Assembly: GCA_002705055.1 (NCBI GenBank)
Contig: PAHY01000027.1
Coordinates: forward strand, 25,187-89,186
Direction of reading: 5' to 3'
Source of the DNA: Planctomycetota bacterium
Lineage (GTDB): Bacteria; Planctomycetota; UBA1135
DNA length: 64,000 bases
Numbering within the stretch: position 1 is the stretch's first letter; the number at the start of each line of letters is the position of its first letter. Made by a program: the position numbers and the translations under genes. Below are positions 36,722 through 44,663 of this stretch, piece after piece. The notes beneath the pieces are model-generated. The model did no database searches. It saw nothing but the letters and a program-made list of their open reading frames with translations, and was not told the origin of the DNA.

Positions 36722-37687
36722 CTAGACCGCGATGCCCGGCCCGGAGCGCGCGCGCAGGCGCTGGTACAGGATGGCGGCGATGGTGAAGGTGACGATCGCG
36801 ACCATCTGCGAGGTCGAAACGAGCAGCTCGGCCTGGACGCCTTCCACGCCCTGGCGCAACAGATCGCGGTAGCCCACGGGGTCGAGGATGCGCCCCTGCG
36901 GGGTAGCGACGCCCAGCTCGGCGAGGCGAGCGTGGACATCTTCGGGCGCCAGGCCTTCCTTGTAGATGCCGCCGCGAGCTTCGGCGTCGCCGCGGAACAG
37001 CTCGACGATCGCGCGCAGCACGGCATAAGCCATGAGCAGCACGCAGGTGACCTGGCCGTGGAAGCGTGTGCGCGGCAGCAGCCACATGCCAATCGCGAAG
37101 ACGATCAGCGCCTTCGCGGTCATGTAAGGCTGGGTGGCATGCACCGCGAGGCCGACCAGCTCGGGCGGGAAGGCCGAGCCCGCCGGCAGCGGATCCGGGA
37201 AGCGGATCGCGTACCAGGGGGTGCCGCCGCCGGGCAGGTCCGGCACGACCTTGCCGTAGTCATCGCCGACCATCAGGCAGCCGATCCGGCCGATCGCCTG
37301 GCCGAGGAAGGCACCCGTCAGGCAGTAGTCCGCCGTCTGCCAGATCTGCATGCCGAGCTGGCGCGCCTTTCGGATGCCCAGCACCAGGGCTAGAATCATG
37401 CCCCCGTACATCACGAGGCCACCCTGCCAGATCTGGAAGATCTCCACCGGGTGCTCGAGGTAGTACGGCAGGTTGACGAGCACGTAGGCCAGCCTGGCCC
37501 CGGCAATCACGCCAATCAGCGCCGCCCAACTGAGGTCGGGGATGCGCTGGGCGTCATGCTCCGGGTCGCTGCCGTAGCGCTTCGACAACCAACTCGCGAC
37601 CTGCACCCCGACGATGAAGCCGAGGGCCACGAAGAAGCCGAAACTCCGCAGTGGCAAGCCGAAGATCGTGAACAGTTCCGGCCACAC
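36722..37687 (-). CDS. lgt: Prolipoprotein diacylglyceryl transferase
   Basis: This 321-residue membrane enzyme transfers diacylglycerol from phosphatidylglycerol to the lipobox Cys of prolipoproteins. About seven helices are present. QIWQGGLVMYGG and the signature GQAIGRIGCLMVGDDYG match the Lgt family (the YGG and GRIGC variants are common outside Proteobacteria). The C-terminal third has an inserted soluble segment (residues ~215-280). The enzyme fits the many lipoproteins encoded here. The start is GTG, with TAGAAT six bases upstream. rnhB-like lies directly downstream. Confidence 0.92.
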   Translation of the reverse strand: MWPELFTIFGLPLRSFGFFVALGFIVGVQVASWLSKRYGSDPEHDAQRIPDLSWAALIGVIAGARLAYVLVNLPYYLEHPVEIFQIWQGGLVMYGGMILALVLGIRKARQLGMQIWQTADYCLTGAFLGQAIGRIGCLMVGDDYGKVVPDLPGGGTPWYAIRFPDPLPAGSAFPPELVGLAVHATQPYMTAKALIVFAIGMWLLPRTRFHGQVTCVLLMAYAVLRAIVELFRGDAEARGGIYKEGLAPEDVHARLAELGVATPQGRILDPVGYRDLLRQGVEGVQAELLVSTSQMVAIVTFTIAAILYQRLRARSGPGIAV

Positions 37688-37693
37688 GGCCGC

Positions 37694-37699
37694 ATTCTA
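37694..37699 (-). promoter_or_regulatory. -10 box TAGAAT for lgt, in a 15-bp divergent gap
   Basis: On the minus strand TAGAAT is followed by GCGGCC and the GTG start of lgt. The whole gap between the lgt and pus10 starts is only about 15 bases, so the promoters of the two genes must overlap or lie inside coding sequence. Confidence 0.55.
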
Positions 37700-37702
37700 G
37701 CC

Positions 37703-38563
37703 TTGCCCGACTCCCCGTCCTCGACTCCGCCGAATTCCTCGGGTCCCAAGCCGGCTCCGGTCAAGGTGTTCATTGAAGGCAGGTACCGCAAGCTCAGTCG
37801 CGATCTGCCGCAGACCAAGTTCTACTGCCCGAAGTGCAAAGGCAAGGGCTGCCCGACCTGCGAGGGCTTCGGCAAACTGACCCGCGACTCGGTGCAGGAG
37901 CTGCTGGCCTGGGTGGCGATGCCTCGCTTCAAGGCGCGCCGCAACAAGTTCCATGGCGCGGGACGCGAGGACATGGATGTGCGCATGCTCGGCGAGGGTC
38001 GTCCCTTCGTGTTTGAGGTGCTGCGCGCCAAGAATCCGCAGATCGATCTCGAGGAGCTGGCCGCGGAGGTCAACCGTCGCAACGAAGGGCGGCTGGAGCT
38101 GACCGGCCTGCGCTATTCCAACAAGAAGCGCGTGGTCGAACTCAAGGAGATGCGCTGCGCCAAGGAGTACCGCGCGCTGGTGGCCTGCGAGCTGCCCTGG
38201 GAAGAGGTCGAGCCGCGTCTCGCCGAGCTCGCTGCCGGCGGGCCGATTACCCTGATCCAGACCACGCCGCAGCGCGTCGCCCATCGCCGGGCCCACCTCG
38301 ATCGGGAGCGCTGGATCGAGCTGCTCGCTTGGGAGCGGGCGGCCGAAGACGAGGAAGGCAGCTTCTGGCTCAGCGTGCGCTCGCAGCACGGCACCTACAT
38401 CAAGGAGGCGATCTCGGGCGACGACGGGCGCTGCAAGCCGGCCCTCAGCGAGCTGCTGGGCGCGCCCTGTACCTGCGCGGCACTCGATGTGCTCGCCATC
38501 CTGCCGCCGGATGGGGCGGACGCGCCGGATGGGGATGCGCCGGTCGCGGATCCGCAGCCCTAG
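37703..38563 (+). CDS. pus10: Pus10-type tRNA pseudouridine synthase
   Basis: This 286-residue protein matches the catalytic part of Pus10, which makes pseudouridine 54/55 in archaeal and eukaryotic tRNA. The chain of motifs is distinctive: FIEGRYRKLSRDLPQT, a Cys-rich CPKCKGKGCPTC zinc-like knuckle, GREDMDVRMLGEGRPFVFE (residues ~87-105, holding the catalytic Asp), QTTPQRVAHRRAHL, and QHGTYIKEAISGDDGRCKP. The N-terminal THUMP domain of archaeal Pus10 is missing. The start is uncertain: TTG 37703 or GTG 37766, both ahead of the first motif. Bacteria normally use TruB for position 55, so a Pus10 gene here is unusual. It converges on the FabZ-like gene, sharing CTAG. Confidence 0.88.
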   Translation: MPDSPSSTPPNSSGPKPAPVKVFIEGRYRKLSRDLPQTKFYCPKCKGKGCPTCEGFGKLTRDSVQELLAWVAMPRFKARRNKFHGAGREDMDVRMLGEGRPFVFEVLRAKNPQIDLEELAAEVNRRNEGRLELTGLRYSNKKRVVELKEMRCAKEYRALVACELPWEEVEPRLAELAAGGPITLIQTTPQRVAHRRAHLDRERWIELLAWERAAEDEEGSFWLSVRSQHGTYIKEAISGDDGRCKPALSELLGAPCTCAALDVLAILPPDGADAPDGDAPVADPQP

Positions 38564-39054
38564 AAGGCCATGCCGATGATCGTCGCCTCGCAGACGAGGT
38601 CGCCGTTCTCGCGCACGATCTGACCTTCCCACTTCAGGTAGCCGCGGCGCAGGTCGACGCGAATCATCTTGCCCGGGATGTAGAGGTTCTCGCCGGGTTC
38701 GACGACCCCGCGAAAGCGCACCTTCTCCACGCCGCCGAAGCCGACCCACTTATGGGACTCGTGCATGCCCCAGCGCGCGTGGCCGTGGACCACGCCCATC
38801 TGCGCCATGGTCTCGATCATCATGACGCCGGGCATCATCGGGCGCCCCGGGACGTGGCCGCGCACCCAGAACTCGTCCTCTTCGCCCTCGCGAAAGCCGA
38901 CGCAGGTCTGCGCTTCATCGTCGAAGGCCAGCACCTTGTGCAGCTGAGTGAACTCGTAGCGGTGCGGGATCAGCTTCTGAATGTCCTCGAGTTCAAGGAC
39001 GGCTTGGTCGAGCGGGTACTGACGGGGGTCGATCAGAGCTTGGGCCGGAGGCAT
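38560..39054 (-). CDS. FabZ-like 3-hydroxyacyl-ACP dehydratase family protein
   Basis: This 164-residue hotdog-fold protein carries WVRGHVPGRPMMPGVMMIETMAQMG, which includes the catalytic His and Glu positions of FabZ/FabA. LIPHRYEFTQLHKVL at residues ~29-43 matches the usual FabZ opening. The central HARWGMHESHKWVGFGGVEKVRF replaces the typical AYFAGIDKARFR stretch, so it is a diverged family member and may act on a special acyl chain. It is the last gene of a minus-strand run; its start lies inside the MATE gene (62-base overlap). Confidence 0.82.
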   Translation of the reverse strand: MPPAQALIDPRQYPLDQAVLELEDIQKLIPHRYEFTQLHKVLAFDDEAQTCVGFREGEEDEFWVRGHVPGRPMMPGVMMIETMAQMGVVHGHARWGMHESHKWVGFGGVEKVRFRGVVEPGENLYIPGKMIRVDLRRGYLKWEGQIVRENGDLVCEATIIGMAF

Positions 39055-40435
39055 CGCGCTTCGTTTGCGTGGGGGGAGGCGCCGGAGGATCCAGATCCCA
39101 GAATCGCGTCCGGCGGAAGACCAAGATGATAGCTGCGAGTTTGATCCAGTTGGACAGGTTGAAGGCCCACCAGATGCCCTCGGAACCGAAGTCGAGCGAA
39201 TGCGCGAGCGCGAAGGCCAGCGGGACGCGAATCGCCAGTCCGGCGATGGTGGTCAGCGACATGCCGAATGTGCGCCCTGCGCCGGCCAGCGCCTGTTGCA
39301 GCACGCAATCCGCTGCGGTGGCCGTCTGCGACCAGGCGGCGACCCACAGGTAGAGCGAGGCTTCGCGGATGACGCCGATCTCGTCGGTGTAGGCCGAAGC
39401 GAGCACGTCGGGCAACAGCCAGAAGGCCAGCGAGAACGCGCCGGAGATCAGCAGCGACATGCTGAGGCAGGCGCGTACCGCTTCGCGCGCGCCCGGACCG
39501 TCGCGGGCCCCGAGGCGTCGACCGACCAGCGAACTGCACGCAATCGCCGGGCCCATCAGCGCGCAGTAGCTGATGGCCTCGATGCCGTTGAAGGCGACGC
39601 CGAGGCCGGCCTGCACGTCGCGGCCCAGCGGCTCCACGCTGGTCTTGAGCACGGCGATGAAGGACAGCGCGTAGGCCATGTTGGTGAAGCAGACCGGCAG
39701 GCCGATGCGCACCACGCGCCAGAAGTCGCGCCGTACCTGGGCGGCGGGCAGGGCCTGGGCCGCGGCGCTGGCGCGGGTCGGATGCAGGCCGTGCTTGCGC
39801 GCGATCAGAATCAGCCCCAGCACGCCGGCCAGTCCACGCGAAGCGACCGTCGCCCAGGCGGCGCCGGCGATGCCCATGGCCGGGATGCCATAGCCGCCGT
39901 AGATCATCACGCTGTTGAGTCCGAAGTTGAGGCCGACCGAGAGCAGCGCGAGCCGCATCGGCGTCAGCGTGTTGCCGAGACCCAGGAAGACGCCGTCGGT
40001 GAAGGGCTTCAGCGCCATCAGCGGCAGCCCCAGATAGAGCGGCCGCAGGTACTCCACCGAGAGCTCGGCGACCGCGCCTTGGGCGCCGAGCATTCCCGTC
40101 GCGAGCGGGCTCCAGGTCCAGCCGAGGCCGGCGATCACGGCGAACCAGGCCAGGCCGCGCCACAGCGTGCTGCGGTACAGGGCTTCGCGTTCGGTGAGGG
40201 TCTCGGCGCCGGTGTGAAAGGCGACCCGCGCCAGCGTTCCCGACTGGAAAATGACGATCAGCGCGAAGTTGAAGATCAGCAGGAAGGTCGTGACGCCCAT
40301 CGCCGCCTGGGCGTCGGCGCCGAGATCGCCGATCCAGTACTGGTCGTTGACCCGGTAGCCGGCCTGCAACAGCAGCGAGAGCGTGGCCGGCCAGGCGAGC
40401 TGCAGGGCCTCGGTCCAGGAGCTGCGTCGGCTCAC
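38993..40435 (-). CDS. MATE family efflux transporter
   Basis: This 480-residue transporter has twelve hydrophobic helices in two similar halves, as in multidrug and toxic compound extrusion proteins. The N-terminal half contains QAGYRVNDQYWIGDLGADAQAA and FTDGVFLGLGNTLTPM, the second half LVGRRLGARD and QQALAGAGRTFGMSL. MATE proteins export drugs or metabolites with Na+ or H+ coupling. The C-terminal ~35 residues are a Pro/Ser-rich tail that is encoded partly over the start of the FabZ-like gene. The GTG start overlaps the upstream TGA by four bases (GTGA). Confidence 0.88.
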   Translation of the reverse strand: MSRRSSWTEALQLAWPATLSLLLQAGYRVNDQYWIGDLGADAQAAMGVTTFLLIFNFALIVIFQSGTLARVAFHTGAETLTEREALYRSTLWRGLAWFAVIAGLGWTWSPLATGMLGAQGAVAELSVEYLRPLYLGLPLMALKPFTDGVFLGLGNTLTPMRLALLSVGLNFGLNSVMIYGGYGIPAMGIAGAAWATVASRGLAGVLGLILIARKHGLHPTRASAAAQALPAAQVRRDFWRVVRIGLPVCFTNMAYALSFIAVLKTSVEPLGRDVQAGLGVAFNGIEAISYCALMGPAIACSSLVGRRLGARDGPGAREAVRACLSMSLLISGAFSLAFWLLPDVLASAYTDEIGVIREASLYLWVAAWSQTATAADCVLQQALAGAGRTFGMSLTTIAGLAIRVPLAFALAHSLDFGSEGIWWAFNLSNWIKLAAIILVFRRTRFWDLDPPAPPPTQTKRDASGPSSDRPPSVPARPSRP

Positions 40436-41466
40436 GATTCGCGGCTGAGCGGGATCAGCGCGATGCGGACCTGGCCGTCGGCTCCTTCGTGAATGCGATA
40501 GGTGCCCGTGCTGGTGCGGTACTGCGAGGCGAGCACCGTGACGGTGTACTCGCCGGGCGGAATATGCTCGAAGGCGATCCGGCCCTGCGAATCGGCGCTG
40601 CGGTACTGCGCATGCCCGCGCTGTCCGTCTTCGCTGATGCGCTGAATCTGCGCGCGCGCTCCGGCGATGGCGGCCTCGCTGCTGGCGTCGACGATCTCAA
40701 AGCTGACCCCGGCCAGCGGGCCGACGCGCAGATCCTGAAAGACGCGCTCGCCGTACAGCTCGACCTCGACCGGATCGTTGATCGGGTGCAGCAGCGGGCC
40801 GACGTGCACGTAGAAGCGCCCTTCCGGGAGCGGGGTGAGGTGGTAGCGGCCCTGCTCGTCGGTGCGCGTGGTGCCCGTGCTCTGGACGAAGCCCGGGATG
40901 TTCTCGATCGGGCGCGCGCTGACTTCGATCCCGGCGACCGGCCGGCCGGAGGCGTCGCGCACCTCACCGGTGATCTCGCGGGCGGGCAGCAGCGCCACGA
41001 CCTGACGCTGCGCGGCGGCTTCTTTCGAGATCTGGACCGGGACTTCGGCGGTCGCGAAGCCGAGCGCGCGCACGCGGATCAGATAGCTGCCGAACAGTAG
41101 GTCGTAGAACTCGACCAGCGCGCCGCCCTGGCGGGTGCGCTCCAGCTGGGCCTCGCCCGGCGTGTCGCCCTGGGGGATCAACTCGACTTCGACCGACTCG
41201 GGCAGCGTCGCCCAGCCGGGCTTGCTCAGAATCACCGTGAGCTGTGCCTTGACCAGCAGCGAGCTGCGCTGCGTCTCGGCGACCGGGGTGGATTCGACCT
41301 GGGCTTCACTGGGGCCGTCGGCGGCCGAGACAGCTGGAGTCGTGCCGTCGTCCAGGGGCTCGACCGGGGCGCTGGGCTGAAACAGAATCCAGCCGAGCGC
41401 CAGCAGCAGCGCGGCGCCAAGCAGCAGCAGGACTGCCGACGAGCCGCGCGTGGGGTGAGGCTGCAT
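40432..41466 (-). CDS. Membrane-anchored carboxypeptidase-regulatory-like domain protein
   Basis: This 344-residue protein has one N-terminal helix (SSAVLLLLGAALLLALGWILF) and a largely beta exterior. Three Ig-like carboxypeptidase-regulatory units can be seen: around YDLLFGSYLIRVRALGF, around EITGEVRDASGRPVAGIEVSA with RTDEQGRYHLTPLPEGRFY, and around ARAQIQRISEDGQRG with IPPGEYTVTVLASQY. Such domains are structural or carbohydrate-binding. TATACT six bases before the ATG is a good -10 box. It heads the run with the MATE and FabZ-like genes. Confidence 0.82.
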   Translation of the reverse strand: MQPHPTRGSSAVLLLLGAALLLALGWILFQPSAPVEPLDDGTTPAVSAADGPSEAQVESTPVAETQRSSLLVKAQLTVILSKPGWATLPESVEVELIPQGDTPGEAQLERTRQGGALVEFYDLLFGSYLIRVRALGFATAEVPVQISKEAAAQRQVVALLPAREITGEVRDASGRPVAGIEVSARPIENIPGFVQSTGTTRTDEQGRYHLTPLPEGRFYVHVGPLLHPINDPVEVELYGERVFQDLRVGPLAGVSFEIVDASSEAAIAGARAQIQRISEDGQRGHAQYRSADSQGRIAFEHIPPGEYTVTVLASQYRTSTGTYRIHEGADGQVRIALIPLSRES

Positions 41467-41472
41467 CCATTC

Positions 41473-41478
41473 AGTATA
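41473..41478 (-). promoter_or_regulatory. -10 box TATACT, start of the 41466-38560 operon
   Basis: On the minus strand TATACT is followed by GAATGG and ATG. The gap is 6 bases and the hexamer is one base from the TATAAT consensus. This is the best single example of the leaderless arrangement in the window. Confidence 0.6.
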
Positions 41479-41502
41479 GAAGGCAGCCCGTGGCGTTACG
41501 GC

Positions 41503-42042
41503 TTAGCCCTCGCTGTCGGGGTCGACGTAACCGAGCTCCTTCATGGTCGTGAGATCCCCGCTGCGCAGGCCAGCAAGCTGGCGCTCGAAGCCGGCGAGGT
41601 CGAACTGAGCGAGCTCTTCGGGCGGGAGGGTCTCGGCGCCGATCCGCATGGCGGTCTCGGCGAGCCGCTGGCTGGTGGTGGGGCCCTTCTGGAGGCAACT
41701 CGTGATGAAGTCGGCGAGGTCCGTGGCGCGCCAGGACTGCGGCTGGCTTGCGGTGGTGGCGATCAGCAGGTCGATCGCGGCGCCTTCCTCGCCGGCGCCG
41801 ATCCAGGCGCGGGCTTCGCGCAGGATCAGGTCCTGCTCCAAGGGGCCGGGCTGGCGCAGCATTTCTCGCGCAGTGGAGTAGGCCGAAGCGGCTTCGGCAT
41901 AGCGGCCGGCGGTCCAGGCGGCGTGACCGGCGTCGACGGCGGCCGAGGCGTCGGCATAGGTGGGGGCGGAGGGGCTGCTCTCGCCGCATCCGCCGAGCAG
42001 CGGACTGAGGAGCAGGGCCAAGCAGACGGAGGTGCGCTTCAT
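41503..42042 (-). CDS. Small lipoprotein with LGY tail (paralog of 42142 gene)
   Basis: This 179-residue protein has a lipoprotein signal (LALLLSPLLGGC). Residues ~25-50 read YADASAAVDAGHAAWTAG and then RYAEAASAY, a TPR-like helical start shared with the gene at 42142. The C-terminus carries LRSGDLTTMKELGYVDP, again matching its paralog. Between them is helical sequence with low similarity. ATG 42042 is chosen because the lipobox follows at the usual distance. It probably hangs on a membrane as a small TPR-like adaptor. The function is not known. Confidence 0.75.
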   Translation of the reverse strand: MKRTSVCLALLLSPLLGGCGESSPSAPTYADASAAVDAGHAAWTAGRYAEAASAYSTAREMLRQPGPLEQDLILREARAWIGAGEEGAAIDLLIATTASQPQSWRATDLADFITSCLQKGPTTSQRLAETAMRIGAETLPPEELAQFDLAGFERQLAGLRSGDLTTMKELGYVDPDSEG

Positions 42043-42090
42043 GTCTGCGGAACGGACCGCGCGTGCCCCCGTTTCACGATCCAAAGCAGC

Positions 42091-42123
42091 GAGCCGGGCG
42101 AATCCTGAGGATTCGCCCGGCTC
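42091..42123 (-). terminator. 15-bp hairpin between two paralogous lipoprotein genes
   Basis: GAGCCGGGCGAATCC and GGATTCGCCCGGCTC form a perfect 15-bp stem with a TGA loop. It lies 18 bases after the stop of the minus-strand gene at 42142. The downstream minus-strand bases read GCTGCTTTGG, only moderately T-rich, so it could also be an attenuator or mRNA stabiliser. Confidence 0.65.
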
Positions 42124-42141
42124 GAGGGAAGTGCGCGCGGC

Positions 42142-42672
42142 TCAGTCGCCGACGTAGCCGAGCTCGGCCAGGGCGTTGAGGTCGCCGGACTGCAGCGCCT
42201 TGACGCCTTTCTCGACCTTGGCCACGTCGAACTTGGCCAGTTCGCCTTCGGCCAGCGTGTCCTTGGCAATGTTCATGACGTGCTCCGCGACGCGCGCGCT
42301 CGCGCCGGCGCCGGGCTTCAGCAGGCTGTCCGCGAGACCCTGCAGCTTCTCAGCCGTTAGCAGATCCGCATGGTTCGTCGCCAGCCCCGTCAGCACTTCC
42401 ATGGCGTCGGTCTCCTTCTTGGCGCCAACCAGGGCCGAGCAGAGGCGCATCGCGTAGTCGACCTTGATCTGGTCGCTGGGCGGATTGTCGACCACATACT
42501 GAAAGGCCGTCGCGGCCTGGTCGTACTCGCCCGAAGCCATCGCAGCATTGCCAGCGTCGACCGCAGCCGAAGCATCGGCGAAGCCAGTCGAGGTGTTGTC
42601 CGGGGTCTCCTCGCCGCCACAGGCAGTGAGGCCGAGGAGAAGCATTCCGAGGGTAAGACGGCGCAGAATCAT
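42142..42672 (-). CDS. Small lipoprotein with LGY tail (paralog of 41503 gene)
   Basis: This 176-residue protein has a strong lipobox (LGMLLLGLTACGG). ADASAAVDAGNAAMASGEYD mirrors the sequence of its downstream paralog, and the protein also ends in a matching ALQSGDLNALAELGYVGD. The body is helical, with a TPR-like pair (EYDQAATAFQYVVDNPPSD). TATCAT about 39 bases upstream may be its -10 box. Its divergent neighbour across 500 bases is the sulfation cluster, whose small RHH protein ends in the same LGY motif. Confidence 0.78.
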   Translation of the reverse strand: MILRRLTLGMLLLGLTACGGEETPDNTSTGFADASAAVDAGNAAMASGEYDQAATAFQYVVDNPPSDQIKVDYAMRLCSALVGAKKETDAMEVLTGLATNHADLLTAEKLQGLADSLLKPGAGASARVAEHVMNIAKDTLAEGELAKFDVAKVEKGVKALQSGDLNALAELGYVGD

Positions 42673-43094
42673 GTTTCTAGACAGGGAACGATCCCCATTC
42701 CCGCGAATGATAACGCTGGCCGATCCCGCTCGCTTCGCGATCTTTGAATCTGACCCCCTTCAGTGTGCTCGCGCGCGCATAAACCCCTTGTCAGAAGCGG
42801 TTTGGGCGCGGATTCTCAACTCGGCCCCCGGTCCTGAGAAATGTTCCATAAAGATATATATTGAAATGACTTAGGCCAGAAAAGCCCAATTAAGGGGGGC
42901 AGTCTCGATTTTGGGAAACGAGACCTCGGCGATGACGTTCTGAAAGCAGGACCGCAGGGGACTCCACGCAGAGTGCGCACGGAGCCAGAAGCCTTCAAGT
43001 CCGGCCCGGATCGAGGCCGATAGACGCAAGATCCCCGGGTTTCAGGGGTTTGCACGGGCGCATCCAGCCCGCTTGCAGCACCTGAGGCTCTGAT
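42673..43094. other. Long divergent intergenic region holding MITE-like copy 2
   Basis: From left: a short stretch with the probable TATCAT box of the minus-strand lipoprotein gene, then the MITE-like element (42746-42906), then about 190 bases with no clear gene. The last part contains CCCCGGGTTTCAGGGG, an imperfect inverted stretch near 43034. No open frame with coding character is seen. Confidence 0.5.
42746..42906. repeat. MITE-like element copy 2, 161 bp
   Basis: Left end GAATCTGACCCCCTTCAGTG and right end AATTAAGGGGGGCAGTCTC are inverted relatives. Size, end sequences, the GCTCGC-CGCGC motif after the left end, the internal TTCTCA/TGAGAA stem and CTTAGG-GAAAAGCCC before the right end all match the copy at 29602. 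The stem contents differ, and the right end is more diverged, so it looks older. Confidence 0.75.
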
Positions 43095-43136
43095 CACACT
43101 CCAAATGCACTCCAAAAAGGAGCGCAAACACACTCC
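43095..43136 (+). promoter_or_regulatory. Three CACTCC repeats, candidate RHH operator
   Basis: CACACTCC at 43095, GCACTCC at 43107 and CACACTCC at 43129 lie in the same orientation, with a GGAG half-site at 43119. The CACTCC units are 11 and 23 bases apart, about one and two helical turns. They lie just upstream of the TACACT box and the small RHH gene, so they may be its own binding site. Confidence 0.45.
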
Positions 43137-43144
43137 TTCCTGGG

Positions 43145-43150
43145 TACACT
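43145..43150 (+). promoter_or_regulatory. -10 box TACACT for the PAPS/AP cluster
   Basis: TACACT lies 27 bases before ATG 43177. Its -35 position would fall on the third CACTCC repeat, so a protein bound there would block it. Confidence 0.4.
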
Positions 43151-43176
43151 TTCCGGCTGTTTTCGCGGCGAATGCC

Positions 43177-43398
43177 ATGCAAAAGGAATCCCGGGTCACC
43201 GTCAAGATCCCTCGTCCGCTGTACCGGCGGATCCAACAGGTCATCGAGAACACTGGGTTCTCGTCGCCCACGGACTTCATCGTGTTTGTCCTGCGCGACC
43301 TGATGGGAGAGGTCGAGACCAAATCCGAATCCGGCGAGTTCTCTCCTGAGGAACTCGAGGTCGTCAAGCAGAAGCTGCGCAACCTCGGCTACCTCTAG
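43177..43398 (+). CDS. Small ribbon-helix-helix protein with LGY tail
   Basis: This 73-residue protein has an RHH-like core: strand RVTVKIPRPL, helix YRRIQQVIENTG, and helix SPTDFIVFVLRDLMGE. An acidic linker (ETKSESGEFSPEELE) leads to a C-terminal KQKLRNLGYL. ATG 43177 is preferred over an upstream ATG at 43105 because the extra residues have no RHH character and overlap the CACTCC repeats. It could be a DNA-binding autoregulator; its LGY tail resembles C-termini common in sulfatase-type enzymes, so a protein-partner role is also possible. It is the first gene of the cluster. Confidence 0.7.
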   Translation: MQKESRVTVKIPRPLYRRIQQVIENTGFSSPTDFIVFVLRDLMGEVETKSESGEFSPEELEVVKQKLRNLGYL

Positions 43399-43458
43399 GC
43401 AGCCTGCCCGCGAAACAAACTCCTACCAGTCCCTGGAACGACAAGACAAGAGCTAGAC

Positions 43459-44634
43459 ATGATCGCCCCTCACGGTGGAACACTGATCAACCGCATGGTG
43501 GAAGGCGCCGAGCGCGACGCGCTGCTCGCGAAGGCTGCCGACCTCCCGCAATTCCCGCTGAACTCCCGCGAGGCCAGCGATCTTGAAATGATCGCGACCG
43601 GCGCCATGAGCCCGCTTGAGGGTTTCATGGGCCAGGCCGACTACGACAACGTGGTCGCCAACATGCGCCTCGCCAACGGCACCCCGTGGCCGCTTCCCGT
43701 GGTGCTCGCCACCAAGGACGGCGTCGACGCGCCGGCCGCCGGCAGCGAGATTGCCCTGGTGGGTGAAGACGGCACCGACTTCGGTGTCATGCAGGTCTCG
43801 GACGTCTGGAGCCCGGACAAGAAGAACGAGCTCGACAAGTGCTACAGCGGCACCGGCGGCCAGGCAGACGAGTCGCACCCGGCCTGGGGCTACCTCAGCT
43901 CGATCGGCGACACCTACATCGGCGGCACCATCACCGTCGCCAACCTGCCTAGCTACGCGAAGCACAACGACTACCGTCTCACCCCGGCGCAGACCCGCGC
44001 CGCCTTCGAGGAGAAGGGCTGGAACACCGTCGTTGCCTTCCAGACGCGGAACCCGATCCACCGCGCCCACGAGTACCTGACCAAGGTCGCGCTCGAGCAG
44101 ACCGACGGTCTGCTGGTGCACCCGCTGGTCGGCGACACCAAGTCGGATGACATCCCGTCCGACACCCGCATGGAGTGCTACCACGCGCTGCTGTCGAAGT
44201 ACTACCCGCTCGACCGCACTATGCTGGCTGTGTACCCGCAGGCCATGCGCTACGGCGGCCCGCGCGAAGCCATCCTGCACGCGCTCTGCCGTCAGAACTA
44301 CGGCTGCACGCACATCATCATCGGTCGAGACCACGCCGGCGTCGGTTCCTACTACGGCACCTTCGACGCGCAGACGATCTTCCAGAACTTCGAGCCGGGC
44401 GAGATTGGTATCAACACCCTTCTCTTCGAGCACGCGTTCTACTGCAAGCTGACCGGCGGCATGGCTTCGACCAAGTCCAGCCCGGCCAGCAACGAAGACA
44501 AGATCTTCCTGAGCGGCACCAAGGTCCGCGAGATGCTCACCAACGGCGAGCGTCCGCCGGCCGAGTTCACCCGCCCGGAAGTCGCTGACATTCTGATCGC
44601 TGCTTACGCCGCCAAGGAAACGGCGAACGCTTGA
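43459..44634 (+). CDS. sat: Sulfate adenylyltransferase (ATP sulfurylase)
   Basis: This 391-residue protein is a single-chain ATP sulfurylase that makes adenosine 5'-phosphosulfate from ATP and sulfate. FQTRNPIHRAHEYL carries the HxxH nucleotide motif, YPQAMRYGGPREAILHAL and IIIGRDHAGVGSYYG complete the active site, and SGTKVREML lies near the C-terminus. The length fits the Sat/Met3 core without a fused kinase domain; the kinase is separate at 45613. It follows the RHH gene by 60 bases. No cysH, cysI or aprAB is nearby, so the APS is likely used for PAPS. Confidence 0.95.
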   Translation: MIAPHGGTLINRMVEGAERDALLAKAADLPQFPLNSREASDLEMIATGAMSPLEGFMGQADYDNVVANMRLANGTPWPLPVVLATKDGVDAPAAGSEIALVGEDGTDFGVMQVSDVWSPDKKNELDKCYSGTGGQADESHPAWGYLSSIGDTYIGGTITVANLPSYAKHNDYRLTPAQTRAAFEEKGWNTVVAFQTRNPIHRAHEYLTKVALEQTDGLLVHPLVGDTKSDDIPSDTRMECYHALLSKYYPLDRTMLAVYPQAMRYGGPREAILHALCRQNYGCTHIIIGRDHAGVGSYYGTFDAQTIFQNFEPGEIGINTLLFEHAFYCKLTGGMASTKSSPASNEDKIFLSGTKVREMLTNGERPPAEFTRPEVADILIAAYAAKETANA

Positions 44635-44663
44635 TCCCAGCCCGTAGACGAGGGAGCCCATCC

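Noticed and set aside
43105..43398. Longer version of the first RHH gene starting at ATG 43105
   Set aside because: The extra 24 residues have no RHH character and overlap the CACTCC repeats and the probable -10 box.
43399..43458. SAM or other sulfur-related riboswitch before sat
   Set aside because: Only 60 bases between the RHH gene and sat, with no stem arrangement resembling a known sulfur riboswitch.
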